34,086 nt of DNA from Nostoc sp. B(2019) (GTDB lineage: Bacteria; Cyanobacteriota; Cyanobacteriia; Cyanobacteriales; Nostocaceae): the NCBI RefSeq assembly GCF_010091925.1, contig NZ_WVID01000044.1, positions 1 through 34,086 on the forward strand, written 5' to 3'. Within the stretch, counting starts at the first letter, position 1. The number at the start of each line of letters is the position of its first letter. Under the pieces are notes generated by a model that saw only the letters and a list, made by a program, of their open reading frames with translations, did not search any database and had not been told where the DNA came from. Made by a program: the position numbers and the translations under genes. Of this stretch, positions 33,320 to 34,086 are shown piece after piece.

Positions 33320-33970
33320 CTATTGCAAATTCGCTGGCACTTTTTCAGGAACCACCCAGTAGTAAATAGTTTTTCCTTCTACGTTCAATGTCTGCTGTGG
33401 TTTCCAATCACCCATGTCGAAAGCGTGGGAGACAATCCGAGTACCGGGTTTGAGTTCTTTCAATAACTTGGGGCGGAGTTTGAGGTTAACATCAGGCAAC
33501 AGGTAGAGTGTGACTACCGTTGCATCACTAAAATCAGTGTTGAACAAGTCTTGTTGAACAAACCGCACGCGATCGGTTACTCCTGCTTGCTTGGCATTTT
33601 CGTTAGCTTCTTGAATGCGTTCGGGATTAATATCTATACCAGTTCCGCGTGTGCCATACTTTTGCGCGGCTGTAACTACGATGCGCCCATCACCACTACC
33701 AAGATCGTAAAGCACATCATTCTTGCCTACTTTTGCCACTTTCAACATTGCATCGACAACTGGCTGGGGTGTTGGTACATAGGGAACATCGCCAGGGCGT
33801 TCTTGAGGTTGAGTTGTGGAAGCAGGTGTTTCAGTCGTTGGAGCTGTAGTCGCAGTAGGTACTTGTGCCCCTGCTTCAAAGTCGCGCTGTTGCGTCGTAC
33901 ATCCCGCAATTCCTAAGCTGGTAACGCTAGCTGTTGTAGCCAATAAAAACAGAATTTTTTTGAAGCCCAT
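33320..33970 (-). CDS. Exported lipoprotein with SAM-methyltransferase domain
   Basis: A 216-residue protein. The N terminus MGFKKILFLLATTASVTS leads to the lipobox LGIAGC with Cys24, so it is predicted to be lipid-anchored outside the cytoplasm. A Thr/Pro-rich linker (37-60) precedes a Rossmann methyltransferase domain with motif I VLYDLGSGDGR (86-96), GIDINPERIQEA and a QQDLF segment. Related proteins with YVPTPQPVVDAM and SHAFDMGDW motifs are widespread. SAM is not known to be available outside the cytoplasm, so the location and activity are puzzling. An AAAGGAG site precedes the ATG at 33970. The substrate is unknown. Confidence 0.9.
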   Translation of the reverse strand: MGFKKILFLLATTASVTSLGIAGCTTQQRDFEAGAQVPTATTAPTTETPASTTQPQERPGDVPYVPTPQPVVDAMLKVAKVGKNDVLYDLGSGDGRIVVTAAQKYGTRGTGIDINPERIQEANENAKQAGVTDRVRFVQQDLFNTDFSDATVVTLYLLPDVNLKLRPKLLKELKPGTRIVSHAFDMGDWKPQQTLNVEGKTIYYWVVPEKVPANLQ

Positions 33971-34018
33971 GAATTTTCTCCTTTGTCTTTGTTAATGCTT
34001 AAAAGTCAAGGTCAAGGG

Positions 34019-34086
34019 GAGCCAGCGCCGTGGTGTTAGCGTAGCGGTAGCGACGTAGGAGCGTCGGCAGTCCGGTCTTCTCCCAA
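34019..34086. repeat. Dispersed GC-rich repeat at window end
   Basis: Text such as TTAGCGTAGCGGTAGCGACG and AGGAGCGTCGG is of the same general palindromic class as 4836-4960. It is cut by the window edge, and no gene start is visible. Confidence 0.4.

Overview
The window is cyanobacterial chromosome, most likely from a filamentous Nostoc/Anabaena-type organism. The evidence is the chlL/chlN genes of light-independent chlorophyll synthesis, abundant HIP1 octamers (GCGATCGC, for example at 4461-4468), a four-ACT-domain aspartate kinase, a GH100 invertase, an acyl-lipid desaturase, and many short dispersed palindromes and 7-9 bp tandem repeats. No rRNA, tRNA, CRISPR array or complete insertion sequence was found.

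Layout. 65-617: a VapB/VapC-type pair on the minus strand with a shortened toxin. 757-3973: the minus-strand operon chlL, a DUF5331-like gene, chlN, closed by a hairpin plus U-run terminator at 685-713. 4546-4800: a small Trp-rich protein whose leader is made of heptamer repeats. 5331-10068: smc followed by a PRC-barrel gene (minus), with a terminator at 5176-5213. 10571-11949: a plus-strand mini-island (DUF433, DUF5615-like PIN protein, HsdR-N-like nuclease). 11951-14002: a membrane-anchored Ser/Thr kinase with ten TPRs. 14365-15273: an unrecognised gene. 15337-17211: aspartate kinase. 17518-18731: a Uma2 protein and a secreted protein with two Tudor/agenet-like repeats. 19078-20469: an unrecognised 463-aa protein behind a perfect cyanobacterial LexA box. 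21142-23058: a two-subunit Na+/solute symporter. 23170-24009: a TPR lipoprotein. 24362-27229: an RNase D-like exonuclease diverging from a HAD-phosphatase/P-loop ATPase fusion. 27226-28861: DUF433, a small membrane protein and a desaturase, diverging from a 409-aa TetR regulator (29035-30264). 30755-33028: glucose-dehydrogenase-like SDR plus invertase operon. 33320-33970: a lipoprotein methyltransferase.

How parts work together. ChlL and ChlN are two of the three subunits of dark-operative protochlorophyllide reductase (ChlB is not here). The SDR and invertase form a plausible sucrose-to-glucose-to-gluconolactone module. The TetR protein probably controls itself and the divergent desaturase through two palindromes in the shared intergenic region. 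The two symporter subunits are translated as a coupled pair.

The most notable signals are: the LexA-box gene of unknown function; the TetR regulator whose C-terminal half resembles a tyrosine recombinase without its catalytic residues; the HAD-ATPase fusion; the exported Tudor-like protein; and dispersed repeats inserted in frame into the housekeeping genes smc (twice) and lysC. All assignments come from reading the sequence and from family knowledge; no database search was run.
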